The position numbers were made by a program, and so were the translations under genes. A DNA stretch of 64,000 nucleotides from Saururus chinensis (lineage: Eukaryota; Streptophyta; Magnoliopsida; Piperales; Saururaceae). The number at the start of each line of letters is the position of its first letter. Position 1 is the first letter of the stretch. Below the pieces are notes generated by a model, which searched no databases, was not told the origin of the DNA, and was given only the letters and a program-made list of their open reading frames with translations. The stretch lies in NCBI GenBank assembly GCA_035235625.1, contig CP141147.1, positions 26,146,756-26,210,755 on the forward strand, written 5' to 3'. This document shows positions 11,383 through 23,850 of the stretch, piece by piece.

Positions 11383-13760
11383 TCTTCTCTCTCTCCCCTC
11401 TCCTCTCCTCACCCTCTCCCCTCTCTCTCTCCTCCCTCCCCCCTCTCTCTCTTCCCTCTCTCTCCTCTCTCTCTACTCTCTCTCCTCCCTCTCCTCTCTC
11501 TCTCTACTCTCTCTCTCCTCTCTCTCCCTTCCCTCTCCTCTCTCCCTCTCTCCTCTCCTCTCTCTCTCTCCCCCTCTCTCTCCTCCCTCTACTCTCTCTC
11601 TCCTCTACCTCTCTACTCTCTCTCTCCTCTCTCCTCTCCCCTCTCCCTCTCTACTCTCTCTCCCCCTCTCTTCCCTCTTCTCTCCCTCTCTCAATCCTCT
11701 CCTCTCCTCTCTCTCCTCTCCCCCTCTCTCTCCTCCCTCTCCTCTCTCTCTTCCCTCTCCTCTCTCTCTCCCTTCTCTCTCACCCTATCTCCTCTCTCTC
11801 TCCTTCTCTCCTCTCTCTCTCCCCCCTCTCTCTATTTTATATTTTTTATTTAAAAATAAATGAAAAATAAAAATGTATTAGAGACGTATATGGATATGCG
11901 TAGCTAATACTAAGGGTATTAGAGACGTATATGGATATACGTCGCTAATACCCTTGGGTATTAGCAACACATATCCATATATGTCGCTAGTATGCAAAGG
12001 TATTAGCGACGTATATATACGGCTAATACCTTTTTCATTTTTTAATTAATTTTTAAATAAAAATTTAAAAAAATTTACTCTCCCTCTCCCCTCTCTCCGT
12101 TTTCTCTCTCCCTATCTCCTCTCTCTCGCTTCTCTCTCTCCGTTCTCTCTCTCCCTATCTCCTCTCTCTCCCTTCTCTCTCTCTCCGTTCTCTCTCTCCC
12201 TATCTCCTCTCTCTCTCCCTCTCTCCTATCTCCTCCCTCTCTCTCTACCCTATCCTCTCTCTCATCCCTCTCCCTCTCTCTCTCTTCCCTATCCTCTCTC
12301 TCTCCTCCATCTCCCTCTCCCTCTCCCTCTCTTCCCTCTCCCTCTCTCTCCCTCTCCCTCTCTCCTCCCTCTCCCTCTTTCTCCCTCTGCCCTATCCTCT
12401 CTCTCCCTCTCCCTCTCCCTCTCTCCTCCCTCTCTCTCTGCCCTATCCTCTCTCCCTCCTCCCTCTCCCTCTCCCTCTCTTCCCTATCCTCTCTCTCTCC
12501 TCCCTCTCCCTCTCTTCCCTATCCTCTCTCTCTCCTCCCTCTCTTTCTCTTCCCTATCCTCTCTCTCCTCCCTCCCTCTCTCTTCCCTATCCTCTCTCTC
12601 CTCCCTCTCCCTCTCTCTCTTCCCTATCCTCTCACTCCTTCTCTCTCTTCCCTATCCTCTCTCTCTCCTCCCTCTCCCTCTCTCTCCTTCCTCTTCCTCT
12701 CTCTCTTCCCTATCCTCTCTCTCCACCCTCTCCCTCTCCCTCTCTCTTCCCTATCTTCTCTCTCTCCTCCCTCCCCCTCTCTCTTCCCTATCTTCTCTCT
12801 CTCCTCCCTCCCCCTCTCTCTCCTCCCTCTCCCTCTCTCTCCTCCCTCTCCCTATCTCTCTCTCTCTTCCCTATCCTCTCTCTCCTCTCTCTCTCTCCAT
12901 TCTCTCTCTCTCCATTCTCTCTCCCTATCTCCTCTCTCTATTTTACATTTTTTATTTAAAAATAAATGAAAAATAAAAATATATTAGCGACGTATATCGA
13001 TATACATCATTAATACGCAAAGGTATTAGTGACATATATATGTATATGTCACTAATACCTTTTTTTATTTTTTAATCAATTTTTAAATAAAAAATTTAAA
13101 AAAAATTACTCTCCTTCTCTCTCCCTGTCCTCTCTCTCTCCCTCTCTCTCTCCGTCTCTCTCTCCCTCTCCTCTCTCTATCTCTCTCCTCTTCCTCTCTC
13201 CTTCTTATTCCTCTCACTCTCTCTTCCCTCCCCTCTCTCTCTCTCTTCCCACCCCCTCTCTCTCTCTCTTCTCTCTTCTCTTTCCTCTCTCTCTCTTCTC
13301 TCTCCTCTCTCTTCCATCTCCTCTCTCCCTACACAATATCTCTCCTCTAATTTTAATTTTTTAAGATTTTTTATTCTTTAAATTTTTTTTAAAAAATTTA
13401 TTTTTATTTTAACTATACGCCGTTATTAATATTTATTTTAATTTTTTTTATTTTAAAAATATAAAAATACATAAAAAATTTAAATAAAATTCGTCTCTCT
13501 TCCCTCCCCTCTCTCTCCCCCTCTTCTCTTCCTCTCTCTCTCTTCCCTCTCCTCTTCTCCTCCGTCTCTCTCTCCTCTCTCTCCACCCTCCCCCTCTCTT
13601 CCCTCCCCTCTCTATCTCCCTCTTCCCTCTCTTCCCTCCCCTCTCTATCTCTCTCTTCCCTCCCCTCTCTATCTCTCTCTTCCCTCTCTCACCCCTCTCT
13701 CTCTCTTCGATCCCTCTCTCTCCTCATTCTCTCTCTCTCCATGCACTCTCTTCACTCTCT
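11383..13760. repeat. CT-rich (polypyrimidine) microsatellite field of CACTA element A
   Basis: Roughly 2.4 kb in which the plus strand is almost wholly C and T (CTCTCTCCCTCTCC-type), broken by short AT-rich islands. Islands at about 11830-12075 and 12938-13108 begin TATTTTATATTTTTTATTTAAAAATAAATG or a close variant and carry TATTAGCGACGTATA palindromes. AT-rich spacers without palindromes occur at 13340-13490. No gene. Confidence 0.9.
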
Positions 13761-14403
13761 CTTTTATCGTAAATCATATTTTAAAATTAATAATAAAATT
13801 TAACAAATAAAATATATTATATATAAATAGTGAAATTTTTTTATTATTAATGCTAATTTTTATTGAAAATTTAATATTTATTTATTGTATATATAAATAG
13901 TAAATATTAAATAAAATATATTATATTTAGGAAGTTTATTATAATTTTTTAATATTTATTTATTAAATTAATTTAATTAATAAAGCTATTAATAACGAAT
14001 GTCAACAAACGTCGCTATTGGAAATGGTATTTGCGACACTTATGTAAAAGCATCGCTAATAGTTTAAATGTTTTATTTTTTATTGTTTTTAATTCATAAC
14101 CATTAGTGATGCTTTTTAAGCGTCGCTAATAGTAGGATTATTAGCGAGGCTTTCCTACAAGCGTCGCTATTGCGAAAGCTATTAGCGACGCTTTTTTTTC
14201 TTTTTTTAATTAAAATATATATCTTTTAGTGACTATTGTATAAAGCGTCGCAAATAGGGGCACTATTAGCGACACTTATAATAAAGCGTCGCTAATATAA
14301 TTAGTATTAGTGACGCTTAGCAAAACGTCGCTAATAGTTATTAGCGACGTTGATCGAAGCATCGCTAATAAATGTGTCGCTAATACTATATTTTGTTGTA
14401 GTG

Positions 14404-14690
14404 AACATCTTGATATGAGCCTCTATGTGCTCTCCATACCACCTGACTACTGCCTAATTTCCTTCGTAGTCTTATGCTTTTCAAATAGCATTTCAGCGTT
14501 ACGCTGCATGAAGGTTGGTAGTCCTCATCTAGGCAACCTCCTCCCTAAACTATTCCAAGACATGGGCCAAGTTATCTAAAAAAAGAATGTGTCTGGTCCT
14601 CCTCTTCTAAGTGAGATAGTTGTGGAGTTTAACTTTTCAGTTATACTTAGCTCACTAGCAACCATACAGGACGTCATGGCACAATAAGAA
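14404..14690 (-). mobile_element. Copia remnant, N-terminal gag part beyond the CACTA insertion
   Basis: Continuation of the copia gag interrupted at 9785. On the minus strand broken frames give ELSITEKLNSTT and NAEMLFEKHKTTKEI, placed as expected upstream of the gag fragment at 9500-9785. Joining across the AAC duplication restores the order of gag segments. Stops and frameshifts remain. Confidence 0.65.
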
Positions 14691-16189
14691 AATATGTCTA
14701 CAATCACATATTTAAATAAGGCAATAATTAGCCAAATAAACAATACTGCCTACAGATATTTAATGGATATAAAAGAAGTAGGAGTCTAATTTATCTCATC
14801 ACTAAGAAAATTCACTCTAAGCAATAATCTTGGTGTCTGTGTGCAAATAGAGTGAATTTATTGTTTTACCCTTATGTAGAGTTATCTATGTCAATAATTC
14901 ACTCAATCAATTAGGTAAGCAATATATATACTTACTATGCTAAACAAGCAATAAAAGAGAATGAACTTTACACATAATGATGATGTATACTTCTATCCAA
15001 AAATCAAAAGTTTGAAGTGTGTAAAATTACTAAATTGCCCTTGGGCTAGTCAAACACAAAAATCACATCGAACAATTGAGAAATTTATATCATGCTTCAA
15101 TAACTTCACAAAAATGAGAGTAGGCAAGATTTCAGTAGGGTGAAGTTACTATAATGCCCTTGAAATTAAGTTTTTACAAAACAAGTCCCTCTTAGGGATA
15201 ATTATAGAATAATTCTAGAATCCCAAATCACCCATTCAAAGTTAATTCTAGCCAATTACGGTCCTAAATAACCCATAAAAATGGAAAAAAAATTGATTCA
15301 GAATTGGATGAATTTGGTCCAAATTGACTAAAATAGCCCTAATCTTGAGGATCACGTTTGACATGTTTCTCAAGATAAGATCGCACCCAAATTTGGTAGA
15401 GTACTTTAAACAGTAACTAAAAATCCTATTCAAACATAAATTAAATTACTATCTTGATGAGGGAGATAAATCAAACCATAGCCATGGCCTACCTAAGGAA
15501 GATAAGGGACAAAAAGGTAGTATTTAGTACTCAATCCTCAAACCAGAGCTCCAATACAACTATTGGGTGGCAGTAGCACAAGTCTGGTGGTGAGCCCGGA
15601 GTGTGGATGTGCACCTTTACGTCCCTTATGCTCAATTCACTTGCATCCAAAACAAGAACATACATATAAGTAATGGATCAATTAAAAAATAATTATAATC
15701 AAAACATAAATTAAGAACTACTGACCTTTAGATGCTAATCCCGAAGGATATGACCAATCACCCAATATCAAGTATGACTTTTTTTTATTTCAATTATAAA
15801 CAAGGGAAATTAAAATTATCTCTTTGATGTATTCTTTCTCCTAAGACCAAGAGAAGTATTTTGTTCCTTAGCCAATTTGCTGGGAGAATTGGCTTGATAC
15901 AAGAATTTAAGGAAGAATAAGACAGAAAGATAAGAGAGTCTTGTATATGTGTGCAAAAATCTTAAAGAAGAAACTCTGATCTTCCTTAGGTCGTCATGCA
16001 CACAGAGAGGAGAAAGAGTAACTGATTTTTCTGTTTTCACAAGTCCTATCTCATTCCAACTCTTGATCAGGTGGGGCCCACAACACCCACTCTCCCTCAT
16101 GTATCTCTTAATATTTTGGGTTCAAAAACGTGGGTAGAAACTCATTGACCCAACATATCTTTATTGACTCTTATGTATTAAAAACAAAT
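14691..16189. other. Unassigned; perhaps copia 5' leader/LTR remains
   Basis: By position this would be the 5' untranslated/LTR side of the antisense copia remnant, but I could not find paired LTRs or a primer site. Short open frames (for example 15816-16100 minus) show no recognisable domain. Confidence 0.3.
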
Positions 16190-17560
16190 TTTCAAGGGAT
16201 CAAAAGATGTCTTATAACACCAATTAGTGAAGATGAGATCAAATAGGTCTTATTTTCTGCTCTTGCCAAAAGGCGTCAGGCCCTAATGGGTTCACCAAAT
16301 AATTTCTCACATGCCGTTGGGGCATAATTCATAAGGATGTTTATGCGACTATTTTGGATTCTTTCATAGCCAAAAAATGTTGAGGCCAAGTAAGATTCTT
16401 TCTAGACTCTTATTCCTAAAGAGAAGATGAAAGCCTCTTTTGACAAATTTAGACCAAGCTCCTTGTGTAATTTTATTTACAAAGTTATTACCGAGATTTT
16501 GAAAAATAGATTTACATTAGTTCTACCGTTTATTGTTAGTTATAACCAAGATACTTTTCTAAAAGGGAGATCCATTTCAGATATGATCCTTCTAAGTCAT
16601 GAACTCATTTGCAAGTTCTACAGTAAATAGTGCCAAAAGCAATTTTGTGTTAAAGTTGATTTGCGAAAGGCTTATGATAAAGATAAATGAAATTTTATTA
16701 TTTCTACTCTAAAGGATATTAGTTGTCCTCCCTAGCTAATGAATTGATTGGGTAAAAGAATTTATTTCCACACTTTCCTTAAGTGTGATCATAAATTGTT
16801 CCAACTTCAGATTCTTCTTCAACAAAGGCGGACAATTGTTCCAACGTCAGATTCTTCTTCAACAAAGGCGGACTTCGTCAAGTGCCCTTGCTCTTCATTA
16901 CTCTTGTGCTGTCATGAGGGGTAGTATCATTCCTCCACATTGTTCGTGTGGCCCACCTATTTCTCATTTTCTCTTTGTTAATGATATTTTCTTATTCTCA
17001 GCTGAAAACATTGATTCTGCATAGGGAATGTATATGTTATTTATCATTTTATCTCTTTTTCGGGCATTTCTACAAATAGCCCAAAGAGTAGTATTTTCGT
17101 TCCCAAAAGCTACTTGTTGAAACACACTATTAATTTGCAACATCTTGGGCTTCAAAGAGGAGATCCCTCCGATTCATTATCTCTGGTTGCCACTCTTTTC
17201 AGGTATTTTTAGATCTTTAATGTGCATAATTTTTATTTCTAAATTTTAAAATGAATTGGCTGGTTGGAATAGGAGGCCATTGTCATATGCAGGGTGGAAT
17301 TTCTTTTATTGGTCTTTGCATATTCTACTCCCTACTACTGTTTAAAGCTACCCTTGAATCTATGATATCTAAAGTTCTATGGTCCAGCACCACTCCATAA
17401 AAGAGATTCCACCCTCTCAAATGGGCTGCTATTTGCAAACCTAAGAACGAAGGTGCATTGGGAATTTGTTCTATTACTAATTTTGTATATTAATGAGGGT
17501 AATAACAGATAAAAACTAGCCTCGGATGAAGTGGATTCATGCATTTTATATTAGATGTTC
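16190..17560 (+). pseudogene. L1-type LINE reverse-transcriptase remnant
   Basis: Plus-strand fragments in the order of a plant L1 ORF2: an SALAKRRQGPNGF-like stretch (~16260), FRPSSLCNFIYKVITEILKNR (~16450), FLKGRSISDMILLSHEL (~16555), VKVDLRKAYDK (~16655), a GGLRQ-type motif (~16868), FLFVNDIFLFS (~16970; replaces the usual F(A/V)DD with VND), then AGWNFFYWSLH (~17290) and KWAAICKPKNEGALGI (~17425). Several in-frame stops and frameshifts. A 39-40-bp segment (GTTCCAACxTCAGATTCTTC...) is duplicated in tandem at about 16785-16863. No endonuclease domain seen: 5' truncated, as usual for LINEs. I could not identify a poly(A) tail. Confidence 0.85.
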
Positions 17561-18038
17561 CATACGGGGTTGTCACAATAGTGGAAAGTCCTCATTTTTT
17601 TGAAGGACACTCTAATCAAGTATATCTAATAAAATTAATGATAGTAAGAGTGACCACTTCGATTTGGATACTTGAACATACCCTTTTTCTCTAGTGCCCA
17701 GGAGAAGGTTAATTGGCAGTGATATTAATCCTTTACAAATGTAAACCAGGAATTAATCATTAGATATTACAATGTATGTATGCTAGAAAGCATTGCACTT
17801 TGTTCCATCAGCCATTTAAGAGTATGGTTTTCTATCCTGTGACTTAACATAAAGAACATAACAAGTGGTTCGGACAATGAGAAACTCCGATGTCTAATTA
17901 TTGTCCATTTTAGTCAGACGCAAAGGTCGCAGACACCTCGTACATATTACTTATTTCTTTTATTTTTTTGATGGAGCATAGGACTTGCTAATTAAAAGAT
18001 AAACAACAGGGATTTCCACCCGTAAAGGGAAGCAACGA
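17561..18038. other. Intergenic; 3' flank of the P450 gene
   Basis: AT-rich sequence between the LINE and the P450 stop codon. No gene. The 3' untranslated region of the P450 must lie here on the minus strand, but a polyadenylation site cannot be fixed. Confidence 0.4.
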
Positions 18039-19609
18039 TCAGACTGGCGTTGGAATAATGACTAGTGGCTGCTCCCTCTCCAGAGTGATACCAAACGTAT
18101 CCTTCATGTCAAGTTCTTCTGGCTTCATCCCATTTGGGAGGGACCAATGAAAATTATGGATCAAAGAAGCAAGGATAAGCAGCATCAATCTATTTGCCAG
18201 ACCCACTCCTGGACAAATTCTCCTCCCACCACCAAATGGGGTGAACTTTAAATCGTTCCCCGTGTCGTCCAGGCCGACATCCAAGAACCTGTCTGGCTGA
18301 AACTTGTCTGGATCTGTCCAAACAACGGGATCCCTTCCAATGGCCCAAACATTCACCAGCACTCTACTTCCTTTTGGAATTATGTAGTTCATCACGTTGC
18401 AATCTTCTAATGCTATACGGGGAAGAAGAAATGCGCCTACTGGGTGCAAACGCAGTGTCTCTTTGATGCAGGCATGGAGATACTTGAAGTGGACCAGATG
18501 GACGTCTTTGACCATGTTATCCCCATTTCTTCTATGCCCCACGACGCTTTCTACCTCTTTTCGAACTCTAGCCATGGCTTCAGGGTTCCTCATCAGCTCA
18601 GACATTACCCACTCAGTTGTAGTTATGCTTGTATCCGTCCCTGCAATAAACATATCCTGTAGAAGCAGAGTTTAGCATCCATAACCACAAGGACAGGAGC
18701 AGAACTCCTTTCAGAAAACTCTCAAGTACTCGGGTTGAGATTGCTCACCATGAAGAAAGTCTTCATCTGGATATTAGTAAAACCAATGGAGATCAGCATG
18801 GACAAGATGTCTTGCTTTGAATTTGAGCCCCCCTGCTGCTTTCTTTCAAAGATGAAAGGGTCCCAGATCCCAAACAAATTTTCCATGTTCTCTACCATCT
18901 CCCTCCTTAGCCCTTGAATATCGAACTTGCCCAGTGCTGGGTAGTAGTCTGCAACATTTGGAGCCAGACCCACTTCCATAACTCTGGAAATAAGGCGCTT
19001 AGGGACCAACCCCTCACTATCCTTCTCCAAATCGAAGACATCTCTAGAGAAAAAAACATTGGACAGAATGTTGGAAACAGTTTTGTAAAATAATCCCGTA
19101 ATCTTAATCTCTTCTCCTGGTCTCCGCGAAATGAAACGAAGCAGCTTAGAGATCTTCTCCTCCCTCATCTGCGCTTGCGACTCCAGAGCCTTGACAGAGA
19201 CTATCTCCGTCTTACAAATACTTCTCAATCTCTTCCACCTCTCATCGCACTCCACAGCCCACGGCAGGGAGTAGTCGAGGTAGTTGCCTACTCGGAAAGT
19301 GTCGGGGACGCTCCGTGCCCCCAGAATCCGGTCATGGGCCTTGAGGATCTCGGTGTTGGCGGTTGGGCTGGTGGCGACAATGACGAGCTGCTGTCCTAGG
19401 TTGATAGAGAGAAGCGGGCCGTAGACATGAGCAAGCTTGGCCAGGTCCTCATGAGGCCTTGTCATGCTTAGATGCGGAATGTTTCCTACCAGCGGCCAGC
19501 GCCATGGCCCCGGTGGCAGCCGTCTATTGCGCAGTGACCATGTGAAGGGTAGGAGGAGAAGCCAACACGAAAGGAAGACGATGCTAAGTAAAATATAAAG
19601 CAGTACCAT
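18039..19609 (-). CDS. Cytochrome P450, CYP76/CYP80-like (two exons, apparently intact)
   Basis: Two exons: 19609-18749 and 18656-18039, intron 18657-18748 (92 bp, GTGAGC...CTACAG, phase 0). Predicted product 492 residues, the usual plant P450 length. N-terminal hydrophobic anchor (residues ~1-25) then a basic and Pro-rich hinge with LPPGPWRWPLVGN, so an ER membrane monooxygenase is expected. Helix C WKRLR, I-helix AGTDTS at the start of exon 2, ExxR motif KETLR, PERF-type PDRF, and haem loop FGGGRRICPG with its cysteine are all present. Overall sequence resembles clan-71 families CYP76 and CYP80 (the latter includes N-methylcoclaurine 3'-hydroxylases). The substrate cannot be inferred. The intron at the start of the I-helix is normal for the clan. 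A paralogue, dead, lies at 61394-62961 in the same orientation. Confidence 0.93.
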
Positions 19610-19654
19610 TTTTGTTGCTTGGGGATCTGATTGACTGCTGTTGGTTCTGCTGCC

Positions 19655-19662
19655 ATTTATAG
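19655..19662 (-). promoter_or_regulatory. Probable TATA box of the P450 gene
   Basis: CTATAAAT on the minus strand about 46-53 bp upstream of the P450 start codon. Spacing implies a short 5' leader of roughly 20 bases. Confidence 0.5.
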
Positions 19663-20034
19663 AGCCCTGATGGTAGACAAACTATTGCATTCTTTGAATA
19701 CAAAATTCGAGTTAAGTAAGAAGGGCACAATGTGACTACAAATGAGGAATTGTAACAAGCCAACTGCAACCTTGTACGATCTGGAGTCTTTGCATGGCAT
19801 CCGCCTGAACAGTAACATTCGTTGTGTGGTCGAAAAATGATAAACCTCGTGAGCAACAATGCGTGTGCAGATTGCAGTACATGCTCATGGGAAGGAGCCC
19901 TGAGATTCATTGTGGTCTTACTGCTCGACCCTTAGGCATGCACTGGACAGGTATTATAAGCGCACGGTGTTTGTTATTACCAATTTGTCCTTTTCAGTTT
20001 TTCTGATAAATTCATTGCGATTCTTTTTCTGCTA

Positions 20035-20382
20035 CAATCAGAATTGCGATTCACATGTATTTGGCATCATGCATATCGGTCACCTGAAAATTCTGACTCT
20101 GACCATTTCATTTCATTTGTAAGCTCATAGCTGCTCTATGCACTTCTAGTATCCTCGAGGATTTCACCCCAACCATACTTGTCAAATATGCGGCTTCTTT
20201 CTCTGTTACAATCAGAATTGCGATTCACATGTATTTGGAATCATGCGTATCGGCCACCTGAATTCTCATACCCTAAAATTTGACTGTGACCATTTTATTT
20301 GTAAGTTCATAGCTGCTCTATGCACTTCTACTTACCTCGAGGATTTCACCCCATCCTTACTCGTAAGTTATGCAACTTCTTA
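20035..20382. repeat. 174-bp tandem duplication upstream of the P450 gene
   Basis: CAATCAGAATTGCGATTCAC begins at 20035 and again at 20209 (period 174 bp). Both copies continue through ATGTATTTGG..ATCATGC, CACCTGAA, a CATAGCTGCTCTATGCACTT segment and CTCGAGGATTTCACCCCA. The duplicate lies about 430-770 bp upstream of the P450 start, where it could act as promoter DNA. Copies have diverged with small indels. Confidence 0.85.
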
Positions 20383-20503
20383 CAAGAAGGTGAATTTATA
20401 TGATTGCAATTTGCAAAGCTCGAATCATTTCAGAAATTTTACTAAGTATTTAATTAGATCTGTAGAATCTTCTAGAGGTGTCACCTTGAATCTAAATATT
20501 TGA

Positions 20504-23500
20504 GACATTGAATGTAAGTACAAATAAATTTTTTATTCAGGGATTACATCTCCGAGATTAAAACAAGAATTTAATTACTATAACACTAATTTTTGCATAC
20601 TAGTGCATAAAAGTTTATGATTCTTCCAAAATCTATGCTTTTAAATTCTTTAGTGAGGATTTATAGCTTAGATTTATTCATTGTTTTGGTTTCTTCAAAC
20701 CAGCTTTCAAATATATCCTAAGCTTCATTAGCAATTTTGCAGTGATGAATATTTAGATTGTTCCTAAATTAGGACATTAAAAATTGTATTTTTAGCTTTA
20801 TAAGTTTACTTTGCCCACTTCTTCCCTTCTTCAGCCCATTCCCTTCATCAACTTCAACTCCACATTACCATCAAAATCTGTAGCCGTTGGAAGCTCCCAA
20901 CCTTCAATGGTATACTTTCCGGCAACTATCATCTACAGTACTATGAGATCCTTCAATACTTGATTTGCACCATGCATAGTTTCCACTATAAAAGAGAGGT
21001 GACCATTATATCTTGTTCTCTGTATTTACTTATCCATAAAATCTCAACACAATCAATCAATCCCTAGGTGTATGTCAGATACGAGTTTGGCATATTTTTT
21101 TGGACAAAACTTTGTCCAATTTGTGAGAAACTTTGAATCTTGAAGTGTTAAGTCAATGTAAGTGGTTTGGTCGAGATGACTTCAAAAACGGAGTTGTTGA
21201 AGATTGAAAAATGGTCATATATACCATATTTCCCGAATTAATAGCTCTATTTTGATTTTCAAAATGAATTAATTGTTAGAACATGTTTGACATATATAGT
21301 GTATTAGCTTAATTTAATTAATCAAAACTATATTCATTCAATGTGTGCTTATTTAAATCTTGTGAAGTTTTCGTAATTTATTAGTAATAGTCAAGTCAAA
21401 TTTGAAATTGAAAGATATGAAATATTAGATTATATGTGTTCCAAAATTTAAAGGGGGAAGACATAAGCAATTGAAGTTTCAAGAGAAAGCAGGTATTTAT
21501 TCATGCACATTATCACACACTTTTAGGAATGTCATTGTTTTATCTTACAAGAGTGTTAGAAAAATAATGAATAAAATTGGACAAAAATTGCAAATTATTT
21601 ATAGGCAATTGACCAGTCTAGAGAAGAGATCAATATGCTTTGATTAAAAATTGGATTTTTTTCCAATACATCAAATGGAAAAATTGATCAAGAATAGGTT
21701 TTGTTAGTTCCAAAATATTGAATGATCAATCGCCTATTAAATGGATTGATTGGTTCTACGCCAAGTTTCAAACAATATAGGGAAATATTGATCTCTTATG
21801 GAATGATATAGATCAATCAATGGTATTATTGACTAATTTAGGTCATTCCAAGAACATTTTACTATAAATTAGAACACACAAAACTAAATTGGCTTAAAGC
21901 CCTATATAAGGCCTACGGCAAGATGAAATTAAAGAGGGTGGATAGAATTCTCGAGAGAATTGAAGGTGTAGGTTTAGTTTTTGTTGAAAATTTGATAAAT
22001 TTTCTACTTAATTCCTTCACCACCTTTGTGATTTTATAAGAGATATAAAAGAAAGGTGAGTTAATTGGGTTCATAAGTTATTTATGAATTGAGCTGTGAG
22101 TTGTAAGTTACAACACATCATACAAGGATTGAAGATATGAGTTGATCAAAAAAGACTTTAATTAGAGCATCAAGCAAGATTTTGTGTTAGTGAAGGAGAA
22201 GAGCAAGACTACATTCAAAAGTATCAAAAGGGACATTAATAGCTAAGGGATGTGTAGAGATGAAAGTTTATAAGTCTTACTTTATAGTGCATTGATTAAT
22301 CACCTAAGGCATTGGTTGTGTGGTTTTTCTTGGTTGGGTTTTCACATATAAAATTTCTTGCATATTTGTATGTGATTGATTGATAATTTTTGTTGAGGCC
22401 GGCCACATTTTGTAGCACTTAATAAATGTTTGGGCTAGAGGAATTGTGGTGATCCCATAGTATTCAAAGATATTAAGCTCACATTAATTTTTAGTTCATT
22501 ATAAAAAACCTTATAAAGCTATTAATGTGGGACAAAGGGTATGCATAATATTTAGAAGTGAATAAATAAAGTAGGATTGAATTATGGATGAATATTTGAA
22601 AATTTGAAATATTTTTGTATCATGCTTCCAACGCTAAGGTCCCCATGACTAGATCGCGAGAGCAACACAATGTAGCCTACATAAGGATAATAGTCGTCTA
22701 ACGTAAAATTAGTCATATCTAAAAATCTCACAAATACTACAAATTTCAATTGTATGCCACTTGGGTAGTATTATTACATTAATCTACAATAATAAACTAA
22801 CTAAAGTTCTCATGCTATAACAACCCATGTCACAAACAGATAAGTGTTTATTCATATGAATGAATTTGCATCTCCCAGCACTACTCGAAGGCACATATGT
22901 GTACAAATACATGCATTGGAATATCCACGAAAAAGAAAAGCCACCTGTAAGCGTCTGCCCAAAAAAGATTACACACACAGAGCAATTCACGAACTTGTAA
23001 TTTGAAAACATAAACATATGCATATTGCTATTTCGTAATTATGTTCTGGTTCTTTTTTGGAGATTAACATGTTACTAAGTAGTCAGCTTGCAAACCTATA
23101 ATTGTTGTCCTTGTCTTGCATTACTTGTCAAGAGCTAGGGGTTATGGTCAAATGAATTTTTTTTCCTGAATGGTAATTTATCTTAGGAGCAGAAACAATG
23201 GTAATCCATATCATCTCACAAAGGAAAAAAGTTAATTGTTCTGTTTCAAGTTTCCGTTTAATGAATGAATCACTCGTCCTCAGCTTACAATAATAAAATT
23301 CATTTTTTTTCACTATCCAATTCCCATTTTCTTGATTAATTGGTTTTTTCTGTTGGCTTGGTACTAGAATACCTTCCCAAATTTTGTCAACATCTCAAGA
23401 ATAATGAACAAGGACAACATGATTTTTCCCTTTTAAAAGTATGTCTCTAGCACTATTCAATATTTAACGTTCCTCACTTTAATCAGCAATTGTCAGCTTT

Positions 23501-23727
23501 GGAGAAGTTACAAGTAGACAAATAAAAGAAGCAAAACTAAATGGTGGTCCGCTGTGGGGGCACTCACATGTGAGTGCTCTCAAAAAAGCCCAGCGAGCCA
23601 TGAAGATATGAAGAAATGCTTCAAGCCTTCAACGGTTAGAATCCGTCTTTCAAGTTTATTTGCTTTTGCAACACCCTTTTTTCAAACAGAAATTTAAGCT
23701 TAAAAAGCTGTTATGTCTTGCGGTCAC
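20504..23727. other. Unassigned AT-rich region
   Basis: No gene recognised. Near 20880-20975 one frame (PTFNGILSGNYHLQYYEI) weakly resembles the N-terminus of a copia gag, too little to call. A perfect 16-bp palindrome CACTCACATGTGAGTG lies at 23561-23576. The remainder may include earlier introns of the LACS pseudogene that starts at 23728, but no upstream LACS exon was found. Confidence 0.35.
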
Positions 23728-23850
23728 ATGGAAGTTCCAGCTATAAACTTCCTTCGAGAGAAGGGAGACATCTGCACTACAAGTGGGACTACAGGGGACC
23801 CAAAGGGAGTTCCTTATGACAAATGGTGTTATTATAGCAGAGATCTTGAG
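23728..23850 (+). pseudogene. Long-chain acyl-CoA synthetase (LACS) exon, 5' part, cut by a transposon
   Basis: Plus-strand frame gives REKGDICTT-SGTTGDPKGV (23755-23811), the AMP-binding P-loop of the ANL superfamily as found in LACS (family form DICTIMYTSGTTGDPKG). Three residues are missing before the SGTTG, so the P-loop is shortened. One extra base at about 23812 shifts the frame; the following frame reads MTNGVIIAEIL up to the transposon at 23851. The exon resumes at 49143 after the 9-bp duplication. LACS enzymes activate fatty acids with ATP and CoA. This copy cannot do so. Confidence 0.8.
23842..23850. repeat. Target-site duplication GATCTTGAG, left copy
   Basis: Nine bases identical to 49134-49142. 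Nine-base duplications are the hallmark of Mutator-like elements. Confidence 0.85.

Larger units (their letters stand above)
9786..14403. mobile_element. CACTA element A, non-autonomous (4618 bp, target duplication AAC)
   Basis: Starts CACTACAACAAAAAAGAC and ends TATTTTGTTGTAGTG; inverted CACTA ends are flanked by an exact 3-bp duplication AAC (9783-9785 and 14404-14406), the CACTA-superfamily signature. The order inside is: subterminal TTAGCGACG palindromes (9800-10215), G-rich module (10245-11060), more palindromes (11190-11340), a CT-rich microsatellite region with two further palindrome clusters (11383-13760), a conserved AT-rich block (13760-13990), and subterminal palindromes (13990-14400). 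No transposase or other credible protein was found; long open frames in the G-rich part are low-complexity Gly/Arg or Pro/Ser shadows. Both ends match element B at 32288-39267, so they are one family. It sits in the gag of the copia remnant. Confidence 0.92.

Noticed and set aside
20880-20975. Copia gag N-terminus
   Set aside because: Only one short frame (NGILSGNYHLQYYEI) resembles it; no adjacent gag, primer site or LTR.
23561-23576. Perfect 16-bp palindrome CACTCACATGTGAGTG as a regulatory site
   Set aside because: No nearby active gene on either strand; a palindrome of this size can occur by chance in 64 kb of repeat-rich DNA and no function is supported.
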